Shown here: piece by piece, positions 55,757 through 64,000 of the stretch
How the letters are laid out: the number at the start of each line of letters is the position of its first letter
Numbering within the stretch: position 1 is the stretch's first letter
From: CAVQEK01 sp963711495
GTDB lineage: Bacteria > Bacteroidota > Bacteroidia > Cytophagales > Cyclobacteriaceae
Direction: 5' to 3'
DNA length: 64,000 nt
Assembly: GCA_963711495.1 (NCBI GenBank)
Contig: CAVQEK010000009.1
Span: 372,001 to 436,000, forward strand
Made by a program: the position numbers and the translations under genes
The notes under the pieces: model-generated
Seen by the model: only the letters and a program-made list of their open reading frames with translations
Databases searched by the model: none
Told to the model about the DNA's origin: nothing

Positions 55757-57691
55757 TCAATTTATTTTTGCGCTGTAAATTTTTTCATTATTAACATTAT
55801 CGACCACTTTTAGTTCGAGATCTCCCTGAAAAGGTTTGGTTTCATCGAGCTTTTCCGACCAGAAATAATCACGTTTGGGATCATAATTCAACAATACCCA
55901 TTCACCACCTATGGTAAGTCGATAATCCTTGATCCCGGAATGTTTGTCTGTGATATAACAGCGGAAGTGATTGCGATCTTGTTCCACAACATGAATATGT
56001 GGCGGTATGGTGTCTTCGAGCAGCGTATACTTCCCAAAGGTATTGGTGGAAAACTCAAAGTCGTCCCCTTTCCAGTTTCCTCCACTATAGGAAAAGTTGC
56101 GAAGATCTGTGGTATAGTATGCCGAAACTTTCGAAGGTTGATCATAGTGCAACAAAGGCTTTAGAATAACAGTCATGGAGTGGTTGAGCGGGACGATGGG
56201 ATCACTGATCTCAAAATATTCCCGATCATCATCCAGTTCATTCAAATAGTCTGTTTTTAAATAGAGGGTGTCAAACAAGCTGTTTTTATGAAAGATAAGA
56301 TCCAGACGGGGTTGGTAGTATTTGAATTCAGAAGCGGATGGCACCATCATTTCAATTTTCGGATAGATCTTTGTGCCGCAGATATCAATGGAATCCGGCA
56401 GTCCTTTGCGCAAGTCCCAAAGGTATACGGCGTAATTGTTGACATGGTAACTCGTCGAAAGTTCGTGCACCATTCGGTTGGCATATACCGTTGCGAAATA
56501 GCCGTTGTTTTCTTCCCGGTGTCCCATGAATTCCAGCGTATTGTCAATGACTTTGTTCTGATTGGGATGAAATGACTTCGATCCGGAAATTACCGTTGCT
56601 GTGGGCTTTTGACCTTTTAACCGGAGATCCAGTACTGTCGTGTTGTTATAGGCATCTTTGAGCGTGATCTCCACCTGGTGAATCAGTGTATCGGTAATAT
56701 TGATCTTGCCGCGATTGATTGCCCGGGGATAAATCTGCAGATCGTTACCATCGTCGATGTACAATTTTTGGAAGGTTTCATTTGACGATTGTTTTATTTC
56801 ATAATCGTAATAGTCGAATATATAGCGGTTTTTATTGAATGGAATTTTATCGATATCAATTTGAAGAATTTCTTTCTGATCCAGTTTCACGGATATATGA
56901 GGTATGCCATTTTGATTTGGCACGCCGTTCAGCCGGTCATAGCCCCGGAGCATGATCCCAATTTCCCCGTATACATCGATGGGTGTGGAAATGGAATATT
57001 TTCCTCCGGATTGTGTCGGATTAAATTCCAACACGCCAAACTGATTTTCCACCCTCGAGTTAATATTGAGCGTTTTTATGGCGATGTCCTGGATTGCAGG
57101 AGGGATGTTATCTTTGATTTCATCAAAATGCTGGTCTAACGGATTGAGTGGCCGCTGGTTGCTGTCGCGAATTTCGAAATGAAGATGTGGCCCGGAAGAA
57201 CCCCCTGTATTACCAGAATACGCAATTTGTTCGCCTTTCGATACTTTGAACTGGTCTTTTGCCGGAAATACTTCCACTTCGAAGGATTTACGACGGTATT
57301 GTTCCTGCCGTACGAAATCGGCAATTTCCCCCTTAAATCTTTGTAAATGCCCATAGACTGTGGTGGTCCCTTTTTGAGGATGTGCAATATAAAGCGCATT
57401 GCCATAACCCACACCGGACACCTTGATACGACTAATGTAGCCGTCTTCTGCCGCATAAACCGGCAGTCCTTCTACGCCGCTGGTTTTAATATCGATTCCG
57501 CCATGAAAATGAGCGTTTCGCAATTCACCCATGGTTCCGGCCAGGTAATTTTGATCATCTGGCCGAACGGGGAAATAGTAAGAATTTTCCTGTGCTTGCA
57601 GATGATCACCACAGTAAAAAACAATGAGAATGAGTAATATGAGTGTTCGGGAAATGTCTTTATTTAATTTCAAATTCGAGCAACTTTTCAT
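55757..57691 (-). CDS. M23-family metallopeptidase
   Basis: This 644-residue protein has a signal peptide (RTLILLILIVFYCGDHLQAQ) and an N-terminal LytM domain with the zinc ligands H63 and D67 in HFHGGIDIK and H-L-H in SGPHLHFEIRD. The larger C-terminal part has no clear family and is made of beta-rich segments. Such exported enzymes usually cut peptidoglycan cross-links or organise cell division proteins. The start overlaps the last 32 bases of the FAH gene (57660-57691), which favours translational coupling; a later TTG is also possible. The bcp start lies two bases after its stop. Confidence 0.9.
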   Translation of the reverse strand: MKSCSNLKLNKDISRTLILLILIVFYCGDHLQAQENSYYFPVRPDDQNYLAGTMGELRNAHFHGGIDIKTSGVEGLPVYAAEDGYISRIKVSGVGYGNALYIAHPQKGTTTVYGHLQRFKGEIADFVRQEQYRRKSFEVEVFPAKDQFKVSKGEQIAYSGNTGGSSGPHLHFEIRDSNQRPLNPLDQHFDEIKDNIPPAIQDIAIKTLNINSRVENQFGVLEFNPTQSGGKYSISTPIDVYGEIGIMLRGYDRLNGVPNQNGIPHISVKLDQKEILQIDIDKIPFNKNRYIFDYYDYEIKQSSNETFQKLYIDDGNDLQIYPRAINRGKINITDTLIHQVEITLKDAYNNTTVLDLRLKGQKPTATVISGSKSFHPNQNKVIDNTLEFMGHREENNGYFATVYANRMVHELSTSYHVNNYAVYLWDLRKGLPDSIDICGTKIYPKIEMMVPSASEFKYYQPRLDLIFHKNSLFDTLYLKTDYLNELDDDREYFEISDPIVPLNHSMTVILKPLLHYDQPSKVSAYYTTDLRNFSYSGGNWKGDDFEFSTNTFGKYTLLEDTIPPHIHVVEQDRNHFRCYITDKHSGIKDYRLTIGGEWVLLNYDPKRDYFWSEKLDETKPFQGDLELKVVDNVNNEKIYSAKIN

Positions 57692-58271
57692 TTTCTATAA
57701 AACCCTCCAGTATGTCGCCGACTTTCACCGGTCCGACCCCCTTTGGGGTCCCAGTAAAAATGATGTCGCCTTTTTTAAGCATAATAAATTTTGAGATGTA
57801 GGATATGATAAAATCGATATCAAAAAGCATCAGGCTGGTATTGCCGTTTTGTTTTTCCATGCCGTTGACCTTTAAACTGAAATTGATGTTTTTAAGGTCT
57901 TTAAAATTTGATTTAGGCTGAAATTTTGAAATGGGCGCCGAACCGTTGAATCCTTTGGCGAGATCCCACGGCAGTCCTTTTTCCCGGGCTTTGTTTTGCA
58001 AATCGCGGGCAGTAAAATCAATACCAAGACCAATCTCATCATAATACCGGGATGCAAATCGTGGATCAATATATTTACCCAGTTTATTGATTTTAACCAG
58101 TATTTCCACTTCATGATGAATGTCTTTGGAAAAATCAGGATAGTAAAAAGGGGCATTGTTTTGAAGTAACGCTGTTTCCGGTTTAGTAAAAATGACTGGT
58201 TCCTGAGGCCGTTCGTTCTTGAGTTCTTCAATATGTTCGGCATAATTCCTGCCTACACAAATAATTTTCAT
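57660..58271 (-). CDS. Fumarylacetoacetate hydrolase-family protein
   Basis: This 203-residue protein has the FAH fold (MKIICVGRNYAEHIEELKNERPQEPVIFTKPETALL) with metal ligands in IHHEVEILVKI and FDIDFIISYISKF, and ends with KKGDIIFTGTPKGVGPVKVGD, the conserved loop of the family. Members act as acylpyruvate hydrolases, oxaloacetate decarboxylases or related enzymes, and the exact substrate here cannot be told. It is the first gene of the FAH-M23-bcp operon, with M23 overlapping its 3' end by 32 bases. Whether the pairing has functional meaning is not known. Confidence 0.9.
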   Translation of the reverse strand: MKIICVGRNYAEHIEELKNERPQEPVIFTKPETALLQNNAPFYYPDFSKDIHHEVEILVKINKLGKYIDPRFASRYYDEIGLGIDFTARDLQNKAREKGLPWDLAKGFNGSAPISKFQPKSNFKDLKNINFSLKVNGMEKQNGNTSLMLFDIDFIISYISKFIMLKKGDIIFTGTPKGVGPVKVGDILEGFIENEKLLEFEIK

Positions 58272-58522
58272 GGGTTTGAAATTAAAAAGTCATGAATACA
58301 AATATGTCTGAATGTGTGAAAGTAATCATAAACTTTGGCGATTGATCTTAACATTCAATTATTGCTATTTTTCCAGAAGCCGAAATTAAAAAGCCCATGA
58401 TATCTTTAAAATAAAATAAACGATAAATTTTGGTGGATTGGACAAATGGTAAGATTTTTGAATAAAAACGTAAAAATGTAAGTGTAATTATGAAAATCTT
58501 TGCAATCAAACCAATGAATTAT

Positions 58523-59323
58523 ATGAAACGAATAGTCTTTTTTCTTATCACGACACTATTGATTTTCAGGTGTGCCACGGTTCCCATTACCGGGCGCAAG
58601 CAACTTTCGATCATTCCGAATTCGGAAATCCTTCCGATGAGCTTTGATAATTACAAAAATGTACTCGATACCAGTAAACTTTCCAGCAATCAGTCACAAG
58701 TGGAAATGGTGAAAAGCGTTGGGCATCGGATTGAAAAAGCTGTGGAAGACTATATGGCGCAGAACAATTTATCAGACATGCTCGACGGCTATAAATGGGA
58801 ATTTCATCTTATCGATTCAGATGTGGCCAATGCCTGGTGTATGCCTGGAGGAAAAGTTGCCTTTTATTCCGGTATTATGCCTATATGCCAGGATGAAGCC
58901 GGCGTGGCGGTGGTAATGGGTCATGAAGTAGCCCATGCCATTGCCAATCACGGGCGGGAAAGAATGAGTCAGGGGCTTTTACAGCAATTGGGCGGCGTGG
59001 CATTGTCGGTGGCTTTGTCCGAAAAACCAGCCGAGACCCAGCAACTTTTTGGCACCGCATATGGCGTAGCAACGACTTACGGGGCCATATTGCCTTTCAG
59101 CAGATTACAGGAATCGGAAGCAGATAAAATGGGATTGATATTTATGGCTATGGCCGGCTACGATCCACACGAGGCCCCGAAATTCTGGGAACGTATGGTG
59201 GCAAATAGCAAAGGCGCTCAACCTCCCGAATTCTTGTCCACCCACCCTGCACATGAAACCAGGATCAAGGATTTGGAAAATGAAATTCCCGAGGCCATGA
59301 AATACTACCGGAAGCAAAATTAA
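58523..59323 (+). CDS. M48-family lipoprotein metallopeptidase
   Basis: The start at 58523 gives MKRIVFFLITTLLIFRC, a lipoprotein signal with the cysteine at residue 17; in-frame ATGs at 58490 and 58514 are less compact alternatives. The zinc motif HEVAH lies at residues 134-138 (VVMGHEVAHAIANHGRERMSQ), and the third ligand is probably the glutamate of SRLQESEADKMGL. It is a peptidase of the outer membrane or periplasm of the YcaL/LoiP type, probably for quality control of outer-membrane proteins. It has 266 residues. A hairpin follows at 59360-59379 before the trehalose gene. Confidence 0.9.
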   Translation: MKRIVFFLITTLLIFRCATVPITGRKQLSIIPNSEILPMSFDNYKNVLDTSKLSSNQSQVEMVKSVGHRIEKAVEDYMAQNNLSDMLDGYKWEFHLIDSDVANAWCMPGGKVAFYSGIMPICQDEAGVAVVMGHEVAHAIANHGRERMSQGLLQQLGGVALSVALSEKPAETQQLFGTAYGVATTYGAILPFSRLQESEADKMGLIFMAMAGYDPHEAPKFWERMVANSKGAQPPEFLSTHPAHETRIKDLENEIPEAMKYYRKQN

Positions 59324-59359
59324 CGCATTGGATAATTTTGAATTTACCTCCTACAACAA

Positions 59360-59379
59360 AGATCCCGTCATGCGGCGGG
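59360..59379 (+). terminator. Weak hairpin after the M48 gene
   Basis: ATCCCG and CGGGAT flank an 8-base loop shortly after the M48 stop. The T tract on the plus strand is poor (ATTATTTG), so it is only a probable terminator shared with the convergent trehalose gene. Confidence 0.4.
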
Positions 59380-59380
59380 A

Positions 59381-61561
59381 TTATTTGTTGTCCAGAAGTC
59401 GTTTTAAAAAATGCCGGACTTCCTTAAAAGAGGCAGCGTTGAATTTGGCCGCCGATGACGTGCTGCCCACTTTCAGAGTGAAAGCGCTTTTGGGCATCAC
59501 CCTAAAGGTATCTTCATCCGTCCAGTCATCACCAAGCGCCAAAGTGAATTCATGTGAAAATTTATCCAGCCACTTCAAGGCTGCACGGCCTTTGTTTACT
59601 TCGGCATTTTTGATTTCTACTACTTTATCACCCTCCAGCACGTTCAGGGTTTTATGGGTGGTGAGGTATTTTAAGTGACTGGTCAATTCCCGGGATCGCA
59701 ATTCACCCAGCCCATTTTCAACCCGGCGAAAATGCCAGACCAGGGAAAAATCCTTTTCTTCAATGAAGGAACCGGGTGTCCGGCTCACATACAATTCCAG
59801 TACCGAACGCAGTTCATTTTTCCAGGTATTGGAAAGTGACTCAATGGTGGTCCATTTTTTATGTCTTTCCTTCAGCCATACGCCGTGTTCGGCGATAATG
59901 TCTATGGGCAAATGACTAAGCCATTTATCGAGTGTGCCTTTGTCGCGGCCACTGATAATGACTACCCGGTTTTTCTGGTCGGCGGCTAATTTTTCCAATA
60001 AATCAATCAAATCATCATCGGGCCCTGCAAGTTGAGGATCCGGATAAAATCCAATCAATGATCCGTCATAGTCAAGAAACAGCAGCCGGGATTTCGATTT
60101 TTTGTATTCAGCTTTGACGTGTTTGATCGCCGATTCATCCAGTTTTTTCGTTGCCATTGATTCTTGCAAGTCTTTAATATAGGCCAGGCGTTCCATAAAT
60201 ATTTTCACCCAGTGATTAATATTATATCTTTTCAGCGTTTCCTGCATCAAGCGAATGTGCATCATTTGCTCTTCCTCATTCATATTCAAAGCTTCATATA
60301 AAGCTTCCACCATACGGTTGATATCGTTGGGATTGATGAGAATGGCATCGGACAATTCCTTGGAGGCCCCGGCCATTTCGCTCAATATCAATACCCCGGT
60401 TTTATCAAGTTTGCTGGCAATAAATTCTTTACACACCAGGTTCATGCCATCACGCATTGGTGTGACAAGTGCAACGTGGGCCATCCTGTAAAAAGCAGAC
60501 AATGGCTCAATGGCAAAAGATCGATAAAAATAATGCACGGGAGTCCAGTTGATTTTTCCATACTTCCCGTTGATCCTTCCAACAAGCAAATCAACATCCT
60601 CTTTAAGTTTTTTGTAACGGCCAACATTGCTTCTTGAGGGCACAACAATCAGGATGAGGGACACTTTCTCCTGGAAATACGGGTATTTTTCCAGAAACAT
60701 CTCAAATGCCAGCAATCGTTGGGGAATACCTTTGGAATAGTCGAGCCGGTCAATAGAAAGGATCAGTTTTTGATCGCCCAGCGAACTGCGGAATTTAATT
60801 TCAAAATCTATGGTTTTAGGAGAAGAAGCCGTGAGCGCGAATTTATTATAGTCGATTCCCATTGGAAATGAATCCACCTCAATAATCCGTTCGGCAGTTT
60901 CAATCCGACCGCGAACATTTGGCAATCCAACCAGGCGGCTTACCGAGGAGAGAAAGTGCCGGTTATCATCGTAGGTGTGAAAACCAATCAGGTCGGCGCC
61001 TAACATACCCAGCAATATTTCCTTTCTCCAGGGCATCATGCGAAATACCTCATAAGATGGAAATGGTATGTGGAGGAAAAAACCAATACTTACATTGGGA
61101 AGTTTGTCGCGTACCATTTGCGGAAGCAGCAATAATTGATAGTCGTGTATCCAGATGGTATCAGCAGGTTCCGCGATTTTTAATAATTCATTGCAAAATT
61201 TACGGTTGGCTTCTACGTACGCCTTGAAAAGATTTTGATTAAAGTTGGCATACTGTATAAAATAATGAAAGATTGGCCAGATGGTCTCGTTGCTGAAGCC
61301 CTCATAAAATTCCCTGATCAGTTTTTCAGTGAGGAAAACAGGAATCATATTTTCACCCCGCAGATCCTTGGTGATTTCGTCCTTATCGTCCTGTTTTTTA
61401 ATGTAAAGACCAGGCCATCCAATCCAAACATTGTTATTTTGACGATAAATAGAACTCAAACCGGTAGCCAGTCCGCCTTCACTTGGCAGGTAGTAAATGG
61501 CATCTTCCTCTTTTATGATCTTAATGGGAAGTCGATTTGATATGATGATGGTTTTGGCCAT
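59381..61561 (-). CDS. Bifunctional trehalose-6-phosphate synthase/phosphatase
   Basis: This 726-residue fusion makes trehalose from UDP-glucose and glucose 6-phosphate in two steps. Residues 1 to about 465 are the OtsA-type GT20 synthase (IIISNRLPIKI, EGGLATGLSSIY, LILSIDRLDYSKGIPQRLLAFE). From about 485, RLLFLDYDGSLIGF begins the OtsB-type HAD phosphatase, with the nucleophile aspartate in DYDGS, followed by VVIISGRDKGTL and ending ALGDDWTDEDTF. The fused order is common in Bacteroidota. The product protects against osmotic and heat stress, in line with the stress genes in the window, though not near them. No partner gene is seen. Confidence 0.93.
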   Translation of the reverse strand: MAKTIIISNRLPIKIIKEEDAIYYLPSEGGLATGLSSIYRQNNNVWIGWPGLYIKKQDDKDEITKDLRGENMIPVFLTEKLIREFYEGFSNETIWPIFHYFIQYANFNQNLFKAYVEANRKFCNELLKIAEPADTIWIHDYQLLLLPQMVRDKLPNVSIGFFLHIPFPSYEVFRMMPWRKEILLGMLGADLIGFHTYDDNRHFLSSVSRLVGLPNVRGRIETAERIIEVDSFPMGIDYNKFALTASSPKTIDFEIKFRSSLGDQKLILSIDRLDYSKGIPQRLLAFEMFLEKYPYFQEKVSLILIVVPSRSNVGRYKKLKEDVDLLVGRINGKYGKINWTPVHYFYRSFAIEPLSAFYRMAHVALVTPMRDGMNLVCKEFIASKLDKTGVLILSEMAGASKELSDAILINPNDINRMVEALYEALNMNEEEQMMHIRLMQETLKRYNINHWVKIFMERLAYIKDLQESMATKKLDESAIKHVKAEYKKSKSRLLFLDYDGSLIGFYPDPQLAGPDDDLIDLLEKLAADQKNRVVIISGRDKGTLDKWLSHLPIDIIAEHGVWLKERHKKWTTIESLSNTWKNELRSVLELYVSRTPGSFIEEKDFSLVWHFRRVENGLGELRSRELTSHLKYLTTHKTLNVLEGDKVVEIKNAEVNKGRAALKWLDKFSHEFTLALGDDWTDEDTFRVMPKSAFTLKVGSTSSAAKFNAASFKEVRHFLKRLLDNK

Positions 61562-61695
61562 GCCAGTATTTTGAGCTCTATTCGGATAAAATTGTTTCCA
61601 AAATAGACTTTAAAAAAGAGAATTTAAAATGAACGGCGTAAATCTTAAACGGGTAAAAAAACCTTTAAATGATCAATCAATGATTTGATTAATTC

Positions 61696-62502
61696 CTATT
61701 GTTTATTGAAATCACGCAGTTTTATTTCTGTTAACCGGCGTTTGGTGTCGAGTGGAAAATCACCATTGATCATCCAGTCATAATAGGAGGGCTCTTTTTT
61801 CAGTACGACGGAAACGGGTTTGGTCTTGTGTTTACCGAAATTGAATATTTCCACGCCATCATCATTGTAGACCATTCTCCCTGCCAAATCCACCATTTTT
61901 TTGAGCGTCAGGTTGTGCAATGCTTCCATATCATTTTCGATTTTTCCGATATTGTTTCCGGTGTTATCTTCCACATTCATGCCTTGGTACAACTCTATTT
62001 GTTTTTTCAGGATTTCGAAAGTCGCCAGGGTGTCTGCCTCGGCGCTGTGGGCGTTATCCAGATTTTTCTGACAATAGAATTTATACGCTGCCGAAAGATT
62101 GCGCTTTTCCATCAGGTGGAAGATCTTTTGTGAATCGATAAGTTTTCTTTTGGAGACATCAAAATTCACATCAGCCCTCAAAAACTCCTCCACCAACATG
62201 GGAACATCAAAACGGATGATATTGAAGCCGGAAAGATCGCATCCTTCCAGAAATTTGGCGAGAATTTTCGCCATGTCTTTAAAGGTAGGAGCGCTTTTAA
62301 CATCATTATCATGAATACCATGGATCAAACTCGATTCTACAGGTATCGGAATGCCCGGATTGATCTTTTCGGTGAGAGCCTGTTGTTCTCCGTTTGGCAT
62401 AACTTTCAAAATGGAGATCTCAACAATTCTGTCATGAGAAATATTCATGCCTGTTGTTTCCAGATCAAAAAATGCCAGTGGGGTCTTCAAATTTAAATTC
62501 AT
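61696..62502 (-). CDS. DnaQ-family 3'-5' exonuclease
   Basis: The start at 62502 gives MNLNLKTPLAFFDLETTGM; a TTG three codons upstream is less likely. The DEDD exonuclease residues are visible: D and E in FFDLETTG, the aspartate in the GFNIIRFDVPML stretch, and the HSAEADTLATFEI motif with its histidine and aspartate. The protein has 268 residues, with an extra C-terminal part (FNFGKHKTKPVSVVLKKEPSYYDWMINGDFP) found in a subgroup of Bacteroidota exonucleases. It probably degrades DNA or RNA ends and is not a core polymerase epsilon subunit. Confidence 0.9.
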   Translation of the reverse strand: MNLNLKTPLAFFDLETTGMNISHDRIVEISILKVMPNGEQQALTEKINPGIPIPVESSLIHGIHDNDVKSAPTFKDMAKILAKFLEGCDLSGFNIIRFDVPMLVEEFLRADVNFDVSKRKLIDSQKIFHLMEKRNLSAAYKFYCQKNLDNAHSAEADTLATFEILKKQIELYQGMNVEDNTGNNIGKIENDMEALHNLTLKKMVDLAGRMVYNDDGVEIFNFGKHKTKPVSVVLKKEPSYYDWMINGDFPLDTKRRLTEIKLRDFNKQ

Positions 62503-62594
62503 AGTATTCAATGCTTATATTATCAAAAGGTTCAATATAGGCTTTATAAAGGGTTATTAATAAAAAGCAAGCGGTAAACACAAGAAAGTTGTCA

Positions 62595-63968
62595 TCAATG
62601 CACAATCTTCCTGGCGAGTGATTTTAGATCCATGTGCCCGAAGTTACCCGATGACATCATTAAAAGATTGTGATTTTCCCAATTCTGAGACAATAACTGT
62701 CGCTCTAGTTCATTTGTACTGGTTATCACCTGGAGATGCTCAAAATTGAATGCTTTTTCTACATCTTCAATTTCCAGTTTGTTGTGGTCTTCCTGTTTTG
62801 AACTTTCCGGGTTGAAATATATGATGGCATGATCTGCATCCTTCAGGGTGTCCTGGTAATTGTTGATAAATTTTTTGTTTAAACTGCTAAACGTATGCAA
62901 TTCCAGACAGGCGGTGAGCTTTCTTTTTCTGTACTTTTCTTTGATGGCTGCGGTAGTAGCTTCCACTTTGGAAGGCGCGTGCGCAAAATCGAGAAATACT
63001 GCGGTATTGCTATTTTCCTGAATGAGTTGGAGCCTTTTGGAAGCCCCTTCAAAAGAAGGAATGGCATCATAAAAAGTATTTTCCTGAATTCCTATACGCT
63101 GCAGCACCATTTTGGCTCCGTTGAGGTTGAGCATATTATGTTTCCCAAATATTTTCAGCGGTATCTTTTTATCAAAAGTGATCAGGTAAGTAATACCGTC
63201 AACCACTTCATAAGGGTGAGCATTATAAAAAAATTGGTTCACATCCTGTCTTTCATTGCTGGCGATCATCATGGCGAGGTCATCATCTTCACAAAAGATC
63301 AAGGTGCCTGCTTTGGGGGTGGCATTGGCGAATATTTCAAACTGTTTGACGTATTCGTCGACGGTTTCATAGGCGTTGATGTGGTCCCAGGAGATGCCGC
63401 TGATCAGTCCGATGTGGTGTTCATATTTCAGAAATTTCGGGGTACGGTCAAGTGCTGAAGAGAAATATTCATCACCTTCCATGATCACAATCGGGGCATC
63501 TGTCAGTTTAACGATATTTTCAAATCCATCCAGATAAGCACCTACAACATAATCAAAATCACGCTGAGCATATTTCAAAACATGCATGATAATGGCCGTA
63601 ATGGTAGTTTTACCATGACTGCCGGCAACGACGATACGTTGCTTGTCGTCAGAAAGCTTTCGAATATATTCCGGGAAAGAATATATATTCAAACCAAGAT
63701 TACGTGCTTTAACCAACTCAGGATTGTTGCTGCGCGCGTGCATACCCAAAATCACAGCATCCAGATCAGTGGTGATATGATCAGGATTCCAGCCCATTTC
63801 GTGCGGCATTAAATCATATTTTCCCAATCTGGACCGTGACGGTTCATATATTTCATCATCAGAACCAGATACATCGAAGCCTTTGGTCTTCAAAGCAATA
63901 GCCAGGCTGTGCATAACACTTCCTCCAATTGCAATAAAATGAACCCGTTCTTTATTCTCCTTGGCCAT
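62595..63968 (-). CDS. mpl: UDP-N-acetylmuramate:L-Ala-gamma-D-Glu-mDAP ligase
   Basis: This 457-residue Mur ligase reattaches the recycled tripeptide L-Ala-gamma-D-Glu-meso-DAP to UDP-MurNAc. It starts RVHFIAIGGSVMHSLAIALKTKGFDVSGSD, the Mpl form of the N-terminal nucleotide motif, and has the ATP-binding GSHGKTT and the FDFAHAPSKVEAT-like segment (FLDFAHAPSKVEATTAAI) that distinguishes it from MurC. The central domain holds the glutamate and histidine residues that bind Mg2+. Most Bacteroidota carry this recycling enzyme. The gene ends 32 bases before the window edge. Confidence 0.93.
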   Translation of the reverse strand: MAKENKERVHFIAIGGSVMHSLAIALKTKGFDVSGSDDEIYEPSRSRLGKYDLMPHEMGWNPDHITTDLDAVILGMHARSNNPELVKARNLGLNIYSFPEYIRKLSDDKQRIVVAGSHGKTTITAIIMHVLKYAQRDFDYVVGAYLDGFENIVKLTDAPIVIMEGDEYFSSALDRTPKFLKYEHHIGLISGISWDHINAYETVDEYVKQFEIFANATPKAGTLIFCEDDDLAMMIASNERQDVNQFFYNAHPYEVVDGITYLITFDKKIPLKIFGKHNMLNLNGAKMVLQRIGIQENTFYDAIPSFEGASKRLQLIQENSNTAVFLDFAHAPSKVEATTAAIKEKYRKRKLTACLELHTFSSLNKKFINNYQDTLKDADHAIIYFNPESSKQEDHNKLEIEDVEKAFNFEHLQVITSTNELERQLLSQNWENHNLLMMSSGNFGHMDLKSLARKIVH

Positions 63969-64000
63969 TACACTATTATTTCTGTTAAGCGGATCAAAAA

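Noticed and set aside
1..64000. tRNA, rRNA, CRISPR arrays, insertion sequences and prophage
   Set aside because: No T-loop signatures outside coding DNA, no regular spaced repeats, no transposase or integrase genes, and no terminal repeats were seen.

Overview
The window looks like a chromosomal segment of a Bacteroidota bacterium, most probably a free-living member near the Saprospiria or Cytophagia. The evidence is a type IX secretion C-terminal sorting domain, several promoters of the Bacteroidota form (TTG, about 16 to 22 bases, TAnnTTTG), weak ribosome binding sites, moderate A+T content, and family members that read as Bacteroidota (YfhO, UPF0316/DUF2179, Mpl, FAH/M23, OtsAB fusion). 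The taxon is inferred from style and gene content, not from a marker alignment. No rRNA, tRNA, CRISPR array, insertion sequence or prophage was seen.

Layout. 1-7.3 kb: a DUF819 membrane protein cut by the window edge, ferritin, a lipoprotein sulfatase, an unknown lipoprotein and a large SLC12-like APC-superfamily transporter. 7.9-11.2 kb: a stress island with a small heat-shock protein, a wrecked groES, an intact groEL 13 bases behind it, and a possible 32-residue membrane peptide. 11.3-13.3 kb: CorA and a SnoaL-like protein. 13.5-18.4 kb: the leucine operon, transcribed leuC-leuD-leuA/cimA-leuB from a good promoter. 18.5-23.4 kb: an RRM protein, two outer-membrane barrel proteins, a SYLF protein, a candidate small RNA and a DUF2179 protein. 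23.4-30.3 kb: an arabinose operon (SSS symporter, NUDIX-type AraR-like regulator, araD, araB, araA) with a promoter and a dyad operator upstream. 30.4-37.8 kb: a NicO-like membrane protein, a secreted glycosidase-like protein with a T9SS tail, then three neighbouring genes each broken by a single-base frameshift (GH9 endoglucanase, SRPBCC protein, aldo/keto reductase). 37.8-52.1 kb: leuS, then cell-surface polysaccharide genes (flippase, two GT-B proteins, FkbM methyltransferase, GT10 fucosyltransferase, YfhO), a PfkB kinase and a D-lyxose isomerase. 52.3-64 kb: a ceramidase-like enzyme, a VWA protein, an FAH-M23-Bcp operon, an M48 lipoprotein peptidase, a fused trehalose synthase/phosphatase, a 3'-5' exonuclease and Mpl.

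How it fits together. The arabinose operon, the GH9 and T9SS glycosidase genes and the sulfatase suggest growth on plant or algal polysaccharides, although the cellulase and its neighbours are frameshifted here. The most notable points are the inactivated groES retained under an intact-looking promoter in front of an intact, GGM-less groEL; a candidate 126-nt small RNA at about 22433-22558 with its own promoter and terminator; and a self-consistent repressor layout for the arabinose operon.
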